DNA from: Clostridiales bacterium mt11
GTDB taxonomy: Bacteria; Bacillota; Clostridia; Tissierellales; Tepidimicrobiaceae
NCBI GenBank assembly: GCA_001282665.1
Contig: LN874946.1
Span: 1 to 14,988, forward strand
DNA: 14,988 nucleotides
Direction: 5' to 3'
Below are positions 1-7,598 of this stretch, piece after piece (positions within the stretch are counted from its first letter, which is position 1; each line of letters opens with the position of its first letter). A model generated the notes under the pieces. The model was not told where the DNA came from. It saw nothing but the letters and a program-made list of their open reading frames with translations, and searched no databases. Made by a program: the position numbers and the translations under genes.

Positions 1-72
1 GCATAGCTCAGCTGGGAGAGCACCTGCCTTACAAGCAGGGGGTCATAGGTTCGAGCCCTATTGCGCCCACCA
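1..72 (+). tRNA. tRNA-Val (anticodon TAC), 5' end cut by window edge
   Basis: The first four acceptor bases (GGGT, judged from the complete copy at 1803-1878) lie outside the window. Anticodon TAC is at 30-32 in a CCTGC/GCAGG stem. The T-arm carries GGTTCGAGCC, the acceptor 3' strand is 62-68, and CCA is encoded at 70-72. The cluster therefore continues to the left, possibly from an rRNA operon that is not visible here. Confidence 0.95.
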
Positions 73-76
73 TTAA

Positions 77-150
77 CTAATTGACAATGTACAATTAAAA
101 GACTCAAAAGATAGACCTGAATAATTGTCAACTGTTAATTGTCAATTGAT
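77..150. repeat. tRNA-spacer repeat copy 1, with complementary ends
   Basis: This spacer between tRNA-Val and tRNA-Asp has a 5' arm at 79-88 (AATTGACAAT) exactly complementary to 138-147 (ATTGTCAATT). Between them is a core GACTCAAAAGATAGACCT at 101-118 that recurs in other spacers. It is the best-formed member of a seven-copy family found only between tRNA genes in this window. A processing or folding element in the tRNA precursor, or a MITE-like relic, are both possible. Confidence 0.6.
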
Positions 151-154
151 ATGT

Positions 155-231
155 GGCCTGGTAGTTCAGTTGGTTAGAATGCCAGCCTGTCACGCTGGAG
201 GTCGAGGGTTCGAGTCCCTTCCAGGTCGCCA
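155..231 (+). tRNA. tRNA-Asp (anticodon GTC)
   Basis: Full cloverleaf: acceptor GGCCTGG pairs with 221-227, anticodon GTC is at 189-191 in a CCAGC/GCTGG stem, discriminator is G, and CCA is encoded at 229-231. All paired arms are intact. Confidence 0.97.
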
Positions 232-234
232 TTT

Positions 235-340
235 AATCAATTGATAATGTACAATTAAAATCATTGTAGAGACGACTAAAGGTCGTCAGAAAGACCCAAA
301 AGATAGACCTTGATAATTGTCAACTGTCAATTATCAAATG
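235..340. repeat. tRNA-spacer repeat copy 2, with complementary ends
   Basis: The end arms are 241-248 (TTGATAAT) and 330-337 (ATTATCAA). Compared with copy 1, the C-G pair has become T-A on both sides, a covarying change. The core GACCCAAAAGATAGACCT is at 293-310. An extra hairpin, GACGAC/GTCGTC, sits at 271-287 and has a relative in copy 3. Confidence 0.6.
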
Positions 341-345
341 TATAA

Positions 346-421
<76 letters not shown>

Positions 422-434
422 AAAACACTTTTGA

Positions 435-520
435 GGAGGAGTTCCCGAGTTGGCTAAAGGGGACGGACTGTAAATCCGTTGGCTAAGCCTTCACTGGTTC
501 GAATCCAGTCTCCTCCACCA
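435..520 (+). tRNA. tRNA-Tyr (anticodon GTA)
   Basis: An 86-nt class II tRNA with a long variable arm, as expected for bacterial tRNA-Tyr. Acceptor GGAGGAG pairs with CTCCTCC at 510-516. Anticodon GTA is at 470-472 in an ACGGA/TCCGT stem. CCA is encoded at 518-520. Only 13 bp separate it from the preceding tRNA-Thr. Confidence 0.97.
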
Positions 521-530
521 AATTTAATAT

Positions 531-604
531 GCGGGTGTAGCTCAGTGGTAGAGCCCCAGCCTTCCAAGCTGGTTGCGAGGGTTCGATTCCCTTCACCCGC
601 TCCA
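531..604 (+). tRNA. tRNA-Gly (anticodon TCC)
   Basis: Acceptor GCGGGTG pairs with the strand ending at 600, anticodon TCC is at 563-565 in a CCAGC/GCTGG stem, and CCA is encoded at 602-604. The D-loop is short, as is common in tRNA-Gly. It lies 10 bp after tRNA-Tyr. Confidence 0.97.
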
Positions 605-610
605 TAATTG

Positions 611-687
611 GCACCTATAGCTCAGTTGGATAGAGCAACGGACTTCTAATCCGTGTGCCGGGGGTTCGAATCCTCCTAGGTGCACCA
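611..687 (+). tRNA. tRNA-Arg (anticodon TCT)
   Basis: Acceptor GCACCTA pairs with TAGGTGC at 677-683. Anticodon TCT is at 645-647 in an ACGGA/TCCGT stem, and CCA is encoded at 685-687. It reads AGA, the arginine codon favoured by A+T-rich genomes and visibly common in the genes here. Confidence 0.97.
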
Positions 688-694
688 AAAATAT

Positions 695-771
695 TGGGAC
701 GTAGCCAAGTCGGTAAGGCACTAGACTTTGACTCTAGCATTCCACAGGTTCGAGTCCTGTCGTCCCAGCCA
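695..771 (+). tRNA. tRNA-Gln (anticodon TTG)
   Basis: The acceptor TGGGACG starts with T1 paired to A at 767, the usual weak first pair of bacterial tRNA-Gln. Anticodon TTG is at 728-730 in a CTAGA/TCTAG stem. The discriminator is G and CCA is encoded at 769-771. Confidence 0.97.
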
Positions 772-775
772 TTAT

Positions 776-851
776 GACCCATTAGCTCAGGCGGTAGAGC
801 ACCTGACTTTTAATCAGGGTGTCCGGCGTTCGAGTCGCCGATGGGTCACCA
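776..851 (+). tRNA. tRNA-Lys (anticodon TTT)
   Basis: Acceptor GACCCAT pairs with ATGGGTC at 841-847. Anticodon TTT is at 809-811 in a CCTGA/TCAGG stem, and CCA is encoded at 849-851. Only 4 bp separate it from tRNA-Gln, so the two are surely processed from one precursor. Confidence 0.97.
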
Positions 852-912
852 TATTAATTTCATCCTATAGAATATAGTTGCTAGATAGGAATATCCTATG
901 GGTAAATATTAA

Positions 913-1003
913 GGAGAGGTACCGAAGCGGTCATAACGGGGCGGTCTTGAAAACCGTTAGGGTCTTACGGCTCACGTGGGTTCGAATCCCACCCTCTCCG
1001 CCA
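913..1003 (+). tRNA. tRNA-Ser (anticodon TGA)
   Basis: A 91-nt class II tRNA. Acceptor GGAGAGG pairs with CCTCTCC at 993-999. Anticodon TGA is at 948-950. A long variable arm follows, the discriminator is G as in serine tRNAs, and CCA is encoded at 1001-1003. Confidence 0.97.
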
Positions 1004-1013
1004 TTGAATTTAT

Positions 1014-1104
1014 GGAGAAGTACTCAAGTGGCTGAAGAGGCTCCCCTGCTAAGGGAGTAGGTCCTTCACGGGGCGCGAGGGTTCAAATCCCTCCTTCTCC
1101 GCCA
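1014..1104 (+). tRNA. tRNA-Ser (anticodon GCT)
   Basis: The second class II serine tRNA, 10 bp after the first. Acceptor GGAGAAG pairs with CTTCTCC at 1094-1100. Anticodon GCT is at 1048-1050 in a CTCCC/GGGAG stem. The long variable arm, G discriminator and encoded CCA (1102-1104) are present. Confidence 0.97.
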
Positions 1105-1109
1105 TTTGG

Positions 1110-1186
1110 GGGCCTTTAGCTCAGTCGGTTAGAGCGCCCGGCTCATAACCGGTAGGTCCGGGGTTCGAGTCCCTGAAGGCCCACCA
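1110..1186 (+). tRNA. tRNA with anticodon CAT, probably tRNA-Ile2 (copy 1)
   Basis: Acceptor GGGCCTT pairs with AAGGCCC at 1176-1182, anticodon CAT is at 1144-1146, and CCA is encoded. The CAT anticodon alone fits elongator Met, or Ile2 in which TilS converts C34 to lysidine to read ATA. The C4-G69 and C5-G68 pairs are, to my knowledge, TilS-favouring features absent from elongator tRNA-Met. It lacks initiator features. Ile2 is favoured but not proven. Confidence 0.93.
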
Positions 1187-1276
1187 ATATCAATTTACAA
1201 TGGACAAGTGACAATGGACAATAAACGACCAAAGGTCGTTAAAAGAGATCTAAATGATTGTCAACTGTCAATTGAA
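1187..1276. repeat. tRNA-spacer repeat copy 3
   Basis: A diverged member of the spacer family. It has tandem ACAATGGACAA-like words at its left end and GATTGTCAACTGTCAATTG at its right end. A hairpin AACGACC/GGTCGTT at 1224-1240 corresponds to the GACGAC hairpin of copy 2. The core is degenerate (GAGATCTAAATGA). Confidence 0.5.
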
Positions 1277-1280
1277 ATAC

Positions 1281-1356
1281 GCCCAGATAGCTCAGTCGGT
1301 AGAGCAGGGGACTGAAAATCCCCGTGTCGGTGGTTCGATTCCGCCTCTGGGCACCA
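1281..1356 (+). tRNA. tRNA-Phe (anticodon GAA)
   Basis: Acceptor GCCCAGA pairs with TCTGGGC at 1346-1352. Anticodon GAA is at 1314-1316 in a GGGGA/TCCCC stem. CCA is encoded at 1354-1356. Confidence 0.97.
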
Positions 1357-1359
1357 TTT

Positions 1360-1500
1360 AATCAATAAACAATGGATAATTAAAAAACAAAAAAAGTGGT
1401 TGATAACTAAAAGATTGGATATAAAGTATATCTTGTCTTTCGGAAAAAGAACCCGAAGATAGACCTTAATAATTGTCGATCGTTAATTCTCAATTGAATT
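1360..1500. repeat. tRNA-spacer repeat copy 4 (longest)
   Basis: The left end has AATCAATAAACAATGGATAATTAAAA. The core AACCCGAAGATAGACCT matches copies 1 and 2. The right end has TAATTGTCGATCGTTAATTCTCAATTG. An insertion of about 50 bp between left arm and core makes this copy longest. Pairing of the ends is poorer than in copies 1 and 2. Confidence 0.45.
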
Positions 1501-1502
1501 AA

Positions 1503-1579
1503 GGGCCTTTAGCTCAGTTGGTTAGAGCGCCCGGCTCATAACCGGTAGGTCCGGGGTTCGAGTCCCTGAAGGCCCACCA
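1503..1579 (+). tRNA. tRNA with anticodon CAT, probably tRNA-Ile2 (copy 2)
   Basis: It differs from the copies at 1110 and 2129 only in the D-loop (CAGTTGG instead of CAGTCGG). Anticodon CAT is at 1537-1539. The acceptor again shows C4-G69 and C5-G68, supporting Ile2 over elongator Met. CCA is encoded at 1577-1579. Confidence 0.93.
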
Positions 1580-1594
1580 ATTTGTTTTTTTCAA

Positions 1595-1669
1595 AGGGGT
1601 GTAGTTCAGCGGTAGAACGTCGGTCTCCAAAACCGAATGTCGTGGGTTCGAGTCCTGCCACCCCTGCCA
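1595..1669 (+). tRNA. tRNA-Trp (anticodon CCA)
   Basis: Acceptor AGGGGTG pairs with CACCCCT at 1659-1665. Anticodon CCA is at 1627-1629 in a TCGGT/ACCGA stem. Discriminator G and encoded CCA at 1667-1669. The 15-bp spacer before it contains a T-run but no hairpin. Confidence 0.97.
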
Positions 1670-1799
1670 TTAATCAATGTATAATTGACAAGGGACAATT
1701 AAAAAATACACAAGTCACGATGCACAGTGCATAATTAAAAACAAAAAAGATCTAAAAGATATACCCTAACAATTATCAATCGTCAACTGTCAATTGAAA
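1670..1799. repeat. tRNA-spacer repeat copy 5
   Basis: The left end has TATAATTGACAAGGGACAATTAAAA. An inserted palindrome ATGCAC-A-GTGCAT and a second AATTAAAAACAAAAA block follow. The core GATCTAAAAGATATACCCT and the right end CAACTGTCAATTGAAATA close it. Duplication of the left block suggests growth by local repeat expansion. Confidence 0.5.
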
Positions 1800-1802
1800 T
1801 AT

Positions 1803-1878
1803 GGGTGCATAGCTCAGCTGGGAGAGCACCTGCCTTACAAGCAGGGGGTCATAGGTTCGAGCCCTATTGTGCCCACCA
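1803..1878 (+). tRNA. tRNA-Val (anticodon TAC), second copy
   Basis: Nearly identical to the partial copy at the window start. The one difference seen is T instead of C in the 3' acceptor strand (1870), which turns a G-C pair into G-T. Anticodon TAC is at 1836-1838, and CCA is encoded at 1876-1878. Confidence 0.97.
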
Positions 1879-1880
1879 AT

Positions 1881-1966
1881 TTAACCAATTGACAATTAAA
1901 AACAAAAAAAGACCCAAAAGATATATCCTAATAATTTTCAACTATCAATCGTTAATTCTCAATTGA
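1881..1966. repeat. tRNA-spacer repeat copy 6
   Basis: The left end has ACCAATTGACAATTAAAAAC. The core GACCCAAAAGATATATCCT is like copies 1 and 2. The right end has CAACTATCAATCGTTAATTCTCAATTG, close to copy 4. CAATTGA-type words at both ends can pair. Confidence 0.5.
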
Positions 1967-1973
1967 AAAGTAG

Positions 1974-2050
<77 letters not shown>

Positions 2051-2121
2051 TTAACCAATGTACAATTGACAATTAAAAAACAAAAAAAGATATACCCTAA
2101 TAATTGTTAACTGTCAATTGA
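2051..2121. repeat. tRNA-spacer repeat copy 7 (shortest)
   Basis: The left end has AATGTACAATTGACAATT. The core is reduced to GATATACCCTAATAATTG. The right end has TTAACTGTCAATTGAAGA. CAATTGACA on the left pairs with TGTCAATTG on the right. Confidence 0.5.
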
Positions 2122-2128
2122 AGAACAA

Positions 2129-2205
2129 GGGCCTTTAGCTCAGTCGGTTAGAGCGCCCGGCTCATAACCGGTAGGTCCGGGGTTCGAGTCCCTGAAGGCC
2201 CACCA
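2129..2205 (+). tRNA. tRNA with anticodon CAT, probably tRNA-Ile2 (copy 3)
   Basis: Same sequence as the copy at 1110-1186, with anticodon CAT at 2163-2165 and encoded CCA at 2203-2205. It is the last tRNA of the cluster. The Ile2 assignment rests on the C4-G69 and C5-G68 acceptor pairs, as in the other copies. Confidence 0.93.
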
Positions 2206-2229
2206 GCTTAATATGAATAAGATATAAAG

Positions 2230-2269
2230 ATGGCAGACTTTGATGTGAAGGTTTGCTATTTTTATTTTT
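2230..2269 (+). terminator. Probable terminator of the tRNA cluster
   Basis: A 10-bp stem pairs 2230-2239 (ATGGCAGACT) with 2250-2259 (GGTTTGCTAT), including three G-T wobbles. A T-rich tract follows to 2269. It lies 25 bp after the last tRNA, where the cluster transcript should end. Confidence 0.6.
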
Positions 2270-2314
2270 AAATACAAATATATTAGTATATTAGCGTATA
2301 TATTCTTATTAATT

Positions 2315-3304
2315 TTATTGATTAATTACATAAAAGACTAAGTCCTTGATTACATTCTTAATATTTTCCACTTCATATTTATCTTCAACTTTTAAAAGTA
2401 CTATATTATCTGGCACCATGAACTGGGACAGATCTTTTAAATCTGTATTGAAAGGAAAGTTCCCCTTGTTGATAAACAGACATTTCTTAGTAGGTGTAAT
2501 GAAACCTTCGTTGATTTCTAAATCCAAGTAAAGATTGGTTTTATTCTTCCAACAGAAATTGAAACTATTTTCATAATAGATAATATTTATATTCTCATCT
2601 ATTTTAGATGTGTTAGATGAAATCTTTAGAATATCTCCATCTATTCTTATATCTTCAATTTCTATATCAATCATATGACTGTTTAAATCCATCGTTATAC
2701 TTTTAATATCCTTTATAAGATCAAAAATTTTCACTATAGGCAATAAATAATAAAGATCATCATAGTTGTGCTTTAAAATGTTTTGTTTAAGGCTCTCTTC
2801 CTTCGTATTTACATATTTATAATAGAAGTCAATACAATCCTTGCCTGAATAGATATCTTCTCTATATATGCCTAAGCTCTCCTCAATAGATTTTAATTTT
2901 AAGTTTTCCAATTGTAGATAAGATTTGTTCTTTTTAATTTCCCTATAGATATCAAGGCTATTTATATTTATCATCTTGCTGTCAATTCCATAATTTTTAA
3001 ATCTATGCTTAATAAAGGGTATATCAAAGCTTTCACCATTATATGTAATTAAAAGGTCAAAGGTAGATATAAAATCATTAAATTCTTTTAGTAGTTTTTT
3101 TTCTTCATCAAGGTCATCAGCAAATAATTGGGTTAAACACCAACTGTTACATTCAATATTGAAATAGACTAAGCCTATTAAATAGATTTGATGATATTTT
3201 CTGCTAAGACCTGTTGTTTCTATGTCTAAAAAGCAAATATTATTTTCATTAAAATATTTAAATACATCTTCTTCAGATTTTATAAGATGGTTATAGATTT
3301 CCAT
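2315..3304 (-). CDS. YprB-like RNase H-fold 3'-5' exonuclease
   Basis: Probable DnaQ-like metal-dependent exonuclease of the YprB/RNase_H_2 family, 329 aa and cytosolic. The motifs run in the expected order: FLDIETTGL with D27 and E29 (Exo I), ITYNGESFDIPF with N89, G90 and D94 (Exo II), and HNYDD with H179 and D183 (Exo III, HxxxD type). All four acidic ligands and the histidine are present, so it should be active. The C-terminal 130 residues are a beta-rich region I do not recognise. Bacillus YprB is longer, so this is a shorter clostridial form. ATG at 3304 follows AGAGGAG at good spacing. It converges on the tRNA cluster and is divergent from the gene at 3413, with about 108 bp between them. 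The true substrate (DNA or RNA) cannot be told. Confidence 0.85.
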   Translation of the reverse strand: MEIYNHLIKSEEDVFKYFNENNICFLDIETTGLSRKYHQIYLIGLVYFNIECNSWCLTQLFADDLDEEKKLLKEFNDFISTFDLLITYNGESFDIPFIKHRFKNYGIDSKMININSLDIYREIKKNKSYLQLENLKLKSIEESLGIYREDIYSGKDCIDFYYKYVNTKEESLKQNILKHNYDDLYYLLPIVKIFDLIKDIKSITMDLNSHMIDIEIEDIRIDGDILKISSNTSKIDENINIIYYENSFNFCWKNKTNLYLDLEINEGFITPTKKCLFINKGNFPFNTDLKDLSQFMVPDNIVLLKVEDKYEVENIKNVIKDLVFYVINQ

Positions 3305-3412
3305 AGATTATTCTCCTCTTATTGTTATTGTGATATAATAAACCTATATATTAAGGACTATATATAATTATATTAAATTTATCAATTTTATCAAATATAG
3401 GGGAGATGAAAA

Positions 3413-5014
3413 ATGAAATTAGATTATAGTAGTTATAAATATCCTTCAAATAGAAATGTAGCTTTTGCTAATAAAGGAATGGTGGCAACAACCCAACCAT
3501 TGGCGGCAGAAGCAGGATTAGAGATACTAAAAAAAGGCGGTAATGCAATAGATGCTGCCATAGCTACAGCAGCCACACTTACTGTAGTAGAACCAACTTC
3601 GAATGGAATTGGTGGAGACGGTTTTGCTATTATATGGTATAAGGATAAACTATATGGATTAAATGCTAGTGGGCCATCACCCTATGGTATTAATATTGAA
3701 AAAGTAAGAAATATGGGGTTTAAACATGTTCCTAAATATGGATTTTTACCTGTGAATGTTCCGGGAATACCTTATGGTTGGAGAGAAATGTCTAAAAGAT
3801 TAGGTGTTTTGTCATTAAAAGAGGTATTAGAACCAGCAATTAATTATGCTAAAGATGGCTATCCTGTTTCCACTACGGTATCAGACAATTGGAAGAAAGC
3901 TTTTGAAATTTATAAAAAGGAACTAAAGGGCGCTGAGTTTGAACACTGGTTTAAGATGTTTACAGTTGATGGACGACCTCCAGAACCGGGAGAAATATGG
4001 AAATCCAAAGATTTAAGTAAGACATTACAGGAATTAGCAGAATCTGAATGTCTGTCATTTTATGAAGGAGAGATTGCAGATAGAATAGATAAGTTTTCTA
4101 AACAATATGGAGGTTTTATATCAAAAAAGGATTTAAAATCATATAGACCAGAATGGATTAAGCCTATAACTACTAAATATAGGGGATATGATATATGGGA
4201 ATTACCTCCTAATACTCATGGATTAGTAGTTCTCTTGGCATTAAAAATACTTAGCAATTTTAATATAGAAAAAGATAATATGGACTCATATCATTATATG
4301 ATTGAAGCTATGAAACTTGCCTTTATCGATGGTCTCCAATATATAACGGATTCAAATAAAATGAAACTTGATATAGAACATCTATTATCTGAAAGCTATA
4401 CATGTGATAGGAGTAAGTTAATAGGAGAGAAAGCTATATCACCTAAATATGGTGCCCCCAACACTGGTGGAACCGTTTATTTATCAACTGCTGATAAAGA
4501 TGGTAATATGGTAAGCTATATTCAAAGTAACTATATGGGCTTTGGCTCAGGATTGGTAGTACCTGATACAGGTATAAGTCTTCATAATCGAGGTTTTACT
4601 TTTTCTCTTGATGATAATGCTCATAATAAATTAGAGCCAAATAAGAAAACTTATCATACCATAATTCCTGGTTTTATAACTAAAGAAAATAAAGCAGTAG
4701 GACCTTTTGGAGTTATGGGAGCTTATATGCAGCCTCAAGGTCACTTGCAATCATTAATCAATATGATAGATTTTAATTTAAACCCTCAAGAGGCTTTAGA
4801 CAAATATAGATGGTATTGGATAGAAGATAGACAGGTTTTAGTTGAGGAAGATTTTCCGAAAAATATCAAGGAATATCTGGAGAAAAAAGGACATGATATA
4901 AATTATTCTAAAGATACAGCTAGTTTCGGAAGGGGACAGATAATTATTAAAGATGGAGAAAGCTATGTAGGAGGAACTGAAAAGAGAGCAGATGGGCATA
5001 TTGCTGTCTGGTAG
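3413..5014 (+). CDS. ggt: Gamma-glutamyltransferase family enzyme (YwrD-like, cytosolic)
   Basis: An N-terminal-nucleophile hydrolase, normally made as a proenzyme that cuts itself before a threonine. It hydrolyses or transfers gamma-glutamyl groups from glutathione-like compounds, or acts on related amides. The large-subunit signature runs through residues 25-70 (TTQPLAAEAG, GGNAIDAAIA, IGGDGFA). The self-processing site is GG|T354-VYLS, matching the T-x-x-x-S pattern of the family, followed by a DKDGN turn and FGSG at 377-380. Length (533 aa) is normal. There is no signal peptide, unlike secreted Ggt, so it acts inside the cell like the YwrD branch. ATG follows AGGGGAG. The next gene starts 21 bp downstream, so the two are probably cotranscribed. 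Exact substrate is unknown. Confidence 0.88.
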   Translation: MKLDYSSYKYPSNRNVAFANKGMVATTQPLAAEAGLEILKKGGNAIDAAIATAATLTVVEPTSNGIGGDGFAIIWYKDKLYGLNASGPSPYGINIEKVRNMGFKHVPKYGFLPVNVPGIPYGWREMSKRLGVLSLKEVLEPAINYAKDGYPVSTTVSDNWKKAFEIYKKELKGAEFEHWFKMFTVDGRPPEPGEIWKSKDLSKTLQELAESECLSFYEGEIADRIDKFSKQYGGFISKKDLKSYRPEWIKPITTKYRGYDIWELPPNTHGLVVLLALKILSNFNIEKDNMDSYHYMIEAMKLAFIDGLQYITDSNKMKLDIEHLLSESYTCDRSKLIGEKAISPKYGAPNTGGTVYLSTADKDGNMVSYIQSNYMGFGSGLVVPDTGISLHNRGFTFSLDDNAHNKLEPNKKTYHTIIPGFITKENKAVGPFGVMGAYMQPQGHLQSLINMIDFNLNPQEALDKYRWYWIEDRQVLVEEDFPKNIKEYLEKKGHDINYSKDTASFGRGQIIIKDGESYVGGTEKRADGHIAVW

Positions 5015-5035
5015 TATATTGAAAGGAGCAATAAA

Positions 5036-6508
5036 ATGAATCAATCTGAGAAGGATAAGAGTAAATTAGATACTTCCAAACTAGAAGACTATACCAATGA
5101 AGAACTAAAAGATAGGATACTTAAGATAAATAAGGAACAGTTATTGAAGATAAGTGAAATGTCATATTATTATATAATTGGTAACAGCAGTGAACTAATC
5201 CAATTAGTAAACAGAGGGATATCTTTTCAAGGGATAAAATCCAAAGAAGAAGAATTGATAATAAAAAATTTTGGTTATATTATCGATTCCTTTAAAAATT
5301 TCCATGTAGATATAACAGAGGAAGGGATAAATGAAGAAATAAAAAAATTATTAGATATAAGAAAAGAGTTATACAATTTATCAAATGCTATAGAGGGTTA
5401 TGAAATAGAACTCTCCTATGTAAAAGAAATGTTAGATCAGCATACTATGAAAATAGTAGGAGAAGAAGAATATAAGGACTATGATGTAAATAAGCAAGAA
5501 ATTACCCTTCTGATAAATAGAATAAGTGAAGCTTTATCTAGTGGTACTACATCAGATCTTGTATTTGTAAGTATAGTTTCTAATATTTTAAGTATAATGC
5601 CTTTTAGAATGAGCAAATCTAGATTTTTTGATGTAATTAAAATGACTTTAACTAGAAATCTTAAGTATTATTCTGTAGATTTAGTAGAAAGTCGTATAGA
5701 ACACTATAAGATGTTATTTGATAGTTCATTGAATGTAAATTATGGAATAACCTTTGATAATTACTTTACCAACATTCAAAAAATGAAGAATATTCGTATT
5801 GAAGGTAAATCAATAGATGAATTGGATGATATTGCAGAGGATATTATAGATTTAAATTCAGTTATTAAAGGAATAAGGACATTTATCAATAGTTTGGGAG
5901 TAATGATTAATAGATTGATCATTATATATATGAATAGAAATACAATCATTTTTAATCCTAATATAAAAGACATCTTTTTAATGTGGAAAGAAAATGAGGA
6001 AAAATTAGATGAAACTCTATTAAATTCTTTAATAGAATCATCCAATAGAGAATTGACAAGATTAGAAAAACAGCTATTAGAGGATATAAAGATTTTTGAA
6101 ACATTTAATAAAGAAGGATTGAAAAGGGAAGGATTCTTTGATGAGAAATTAAATGATGAGATGTTATTTACTAAAAAGGTTTTAGCTTACTACAATGATA
6201 TGGAATTTTCCAAATATGATTTATTATTTCCAGAAAAGGCTAACACTATAGATGATGATTACCTAGAACAACTAGTAGATAATTTAATTCAATATATTAA
6301 TAGAAGCATTTCTACCATGAATAATATAGAAAGAAAAATAAGGATGCGAAGGTTGTTATCTTTATTAGAACTACCTTTTCAAAATATTGAAGAATTTTTA
6401 TCCTATATTGATTACTCATTAGATGAAAGAATTGTAAGTAAAGAAGAAATATTATTTACTATTGATACAGCAAATTATTGGTTAGATGGATTGAAAGAAA
6501 GGCAATAA
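5036..6508 (+). CDS. Uncharacterised all-helical protein
   Basis: I do not recognise this 490-aa protein. It is rich in Glu, Lys, Ile, Leu and Asn, contains no cysteine, and shows no signal peptide or convincing membrane segment. Almost the whole chain looks helical. Amphipathic, charge-rich stretches lie around residues 95-135, 255-290 and 315-360, and a basic patch IERKIRMRRL at 431-440. A more hydrophobic helix lies at 173-190. This points to a soluble helical scaffold or binding protein rather than an enzyme. ATG follows GAAAGGAG. It starts 21 bp after the gamma-glutamyltransferase gene and ends in a terminator, so it forms a two-gene operon with that enzyme. No function is proposed. Confidence 0.85.
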   Translation: MNQSEKDKSKLDTSKLEDYTNEELKDRILKINKEQLLKISEMSYYYIIGNSSELIQLVNRGISFQGIKSKEEELIIKNFGYIIDSFKNFHVDITEEGINEEIKKLLDIRKELYNLSNAIEGYEIELSYVKEMLDQHTMKIVGEEEYKDYDVNKQEITLLINRISEALSSGTTSDLVFVSIVSNILSIMPFRMSKSRFFDVIKMTLTRNLKYYSVDLVESRIEHYKMLFDSSLNVNYGITFDNYFTNIQKMKNIRIEGKSIDELDDIAEDIIDLNSVIKGIRTFINSLGVMINRLIIIYMNRNTIIFNPNIKDIFLMWKENEEKLDETLLNSLIESSNRELTRLEKQLLEDIKIFETFNKEGLKREGFFDEKLNDEMLFTKKVLAYYNDMEFSKYDLLFPEKANTIDDDYLEQLVDNLIQYINRSISTMNNIERKIRMRRLLSLLELPFQNIEEFLSYIDYSLDERIVSKEEILFTIDTANYWLDGLKERQ

Positions 6509-6527
6509 ATGGCCTTTCTTTTTTTTC
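6494..6527 (+). terminator. Rho-independent terminator after 5036-6508
   Basis: Stem AGAAAGGC (6496-6503) pairs with GCCTTTCT (6512-6519), extendable by two A-T pairs, and a run of eight T follows. The stop codon TAA (6506-6508) is inside the loop, a compact arrangement also seen at other gene ends here. Confidence 0.9.
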
Positions 6528-6596
6528 TTATATATAGGATTATATTTTATATCCCTTTTGGCAATAATAAATTAGTGTGGAAAAGGAGGGATATAG

Positions 6597-7598
6597 ATGA
6601 ATCAAATAGTTGGAATACCTAGAGGCATGCTGTACTATGATTACTATCTTTTGTGGAAAGAGTTCTTCAACAATTTAGGAATAGAAGTAATCACTTCCCC
6701 AAAGACAAATAAGGATATTTTAAATGCAGGAGTTCATAACTGTGTAGATGAAGCCTGTTTGCCTGTAAAGGTATTTCATGGACATGTGGATTATTTGAAA
6801 GATAAAGTTGATTATATCTTCATACCAAAGTTTATCAGTATCTACAATAAAGAATACTGTTGTCCTAAACATTTAGGCTTACCAGATATGGTAAAACACA
6901 ATATAGATGGATTGCCAGAAATTATTGCTCCAGAAATAAACTTAAAAAAGTCTAGTAAAGATTTAAAAAAATCTGTTTTTTATACAGGTAAATATTTTAC
7001 AAGGAATTCAAAGAAGATTTCAGCTGCATTTGATAAAGCCTATAAGCAATTTTTAGAATACAATGAACTAATATCCATAGGTGTAATTCCCATAAGTGCT
7101 GTAGGATTGTATGATGAAATGAATTTAAAGAATAAGATTCAAATTGAACAATATAAAGCTAAGATTTTGTTATTAGGGCATTCTTACAATATTTATGATG
7201 AGTATATCAATATGAATATAGTAAATAAATTAAAAAAGTCAGGTATTAAAATAATCACTGCAGAAATGGTTGAAGAGGAAAAGATTAGATACTGTACTTC
7301 CAAATTGCCTAAACGAATGTTCTGGACTCATGGACAGAAGATAGTAGGCAGTGCTTTTGCATTAATAGAAGAAAAAGAGATAGATGGGATAATATATGTT
7401 TCATCTTTTGGCTGCGGATTAGATTCAGTGTTAATAGAATTTGTAGAACGAAAAGCAAAGGAATTTAAGATGCCTTTTACATTATTGACGATAGATGAAC
7501 AGACAGGAGAGGCTGGTGTAAATACGAGAGTAGAAGCTTTTTTAGATATGTTGGAGTGGAGGGATAAAAATGAAGATAACATTTCCACATATGGGTAA
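6597..7598 (+). CDS. DUF2229-type acyl-CoA dehydratase activase-related protein
   Basis: Matches the DUF2229 family found fused to, or beside, HgdC/BadF-type activases. The family opening MNQIVGIPRGMLYYDYYLLW is at residues 1-20. It is followed by NCVDEACLPVK (C49, C54), HGHV at 61-64, EYCCPKHLGLPD (C88, C89), C233, FGCG (C273) and DEQTGEAG-TR-EAF at 300-315. These six cysteines are candidate iron-sulfur ligands. In the family these proteins are thought to receive electrons from an ATP-driven activase. ATG follows AAGGAGGGAT. The next gene starts inside this one (29-bp overlap), so expression is coupled. The C-terminal third resembles the next gene product, so the two are ancient duplicates. 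Substrate unknown. Confidence 0.85.
   Translation: MNQIVGIPRGMLYYDYYLLWKEFFNNLGIEVITSPKTNKDILNAGVHNCVDEACLPVKVFHGHVDYLKDKVDYIFIPKFISIYNKEYCCPKHLGLPDMVKHNIDGLPEIIAPEINLKKSSKDLKKSVFYTGKYFTRNSKKISAAFDKAYKQFLEYNELISIGVIPISAVGLYDEMNLKNKIQIEQYKAKILLLGHSYNIYDEYINMNIVNKLKKSGIKIITAEMVEEEKIRYCTSKLPKRMFWTHGQKIVGSAFALIEEKEIDGIIYVSSFGCGLDSVLIEFVERKAKEFKMPFTLLTIDEQTGEAGVNTRVEAFLDMLEWRDKNEDNISTYG

Noticed and set aside
878..1060. 60-codon ORF on the + strand
   Set aside because: It runs through tRNA-Ser(TGA) and into tRNA-Ser(GCT), whose cloverleaves fully explain the sequence, and it has no SD.
3305..3412. TATAAT-like words between the divergent genes
   Set aside because: Several A/T words fit a -10, but none has a -35 at proper distance, so no promoter is called.
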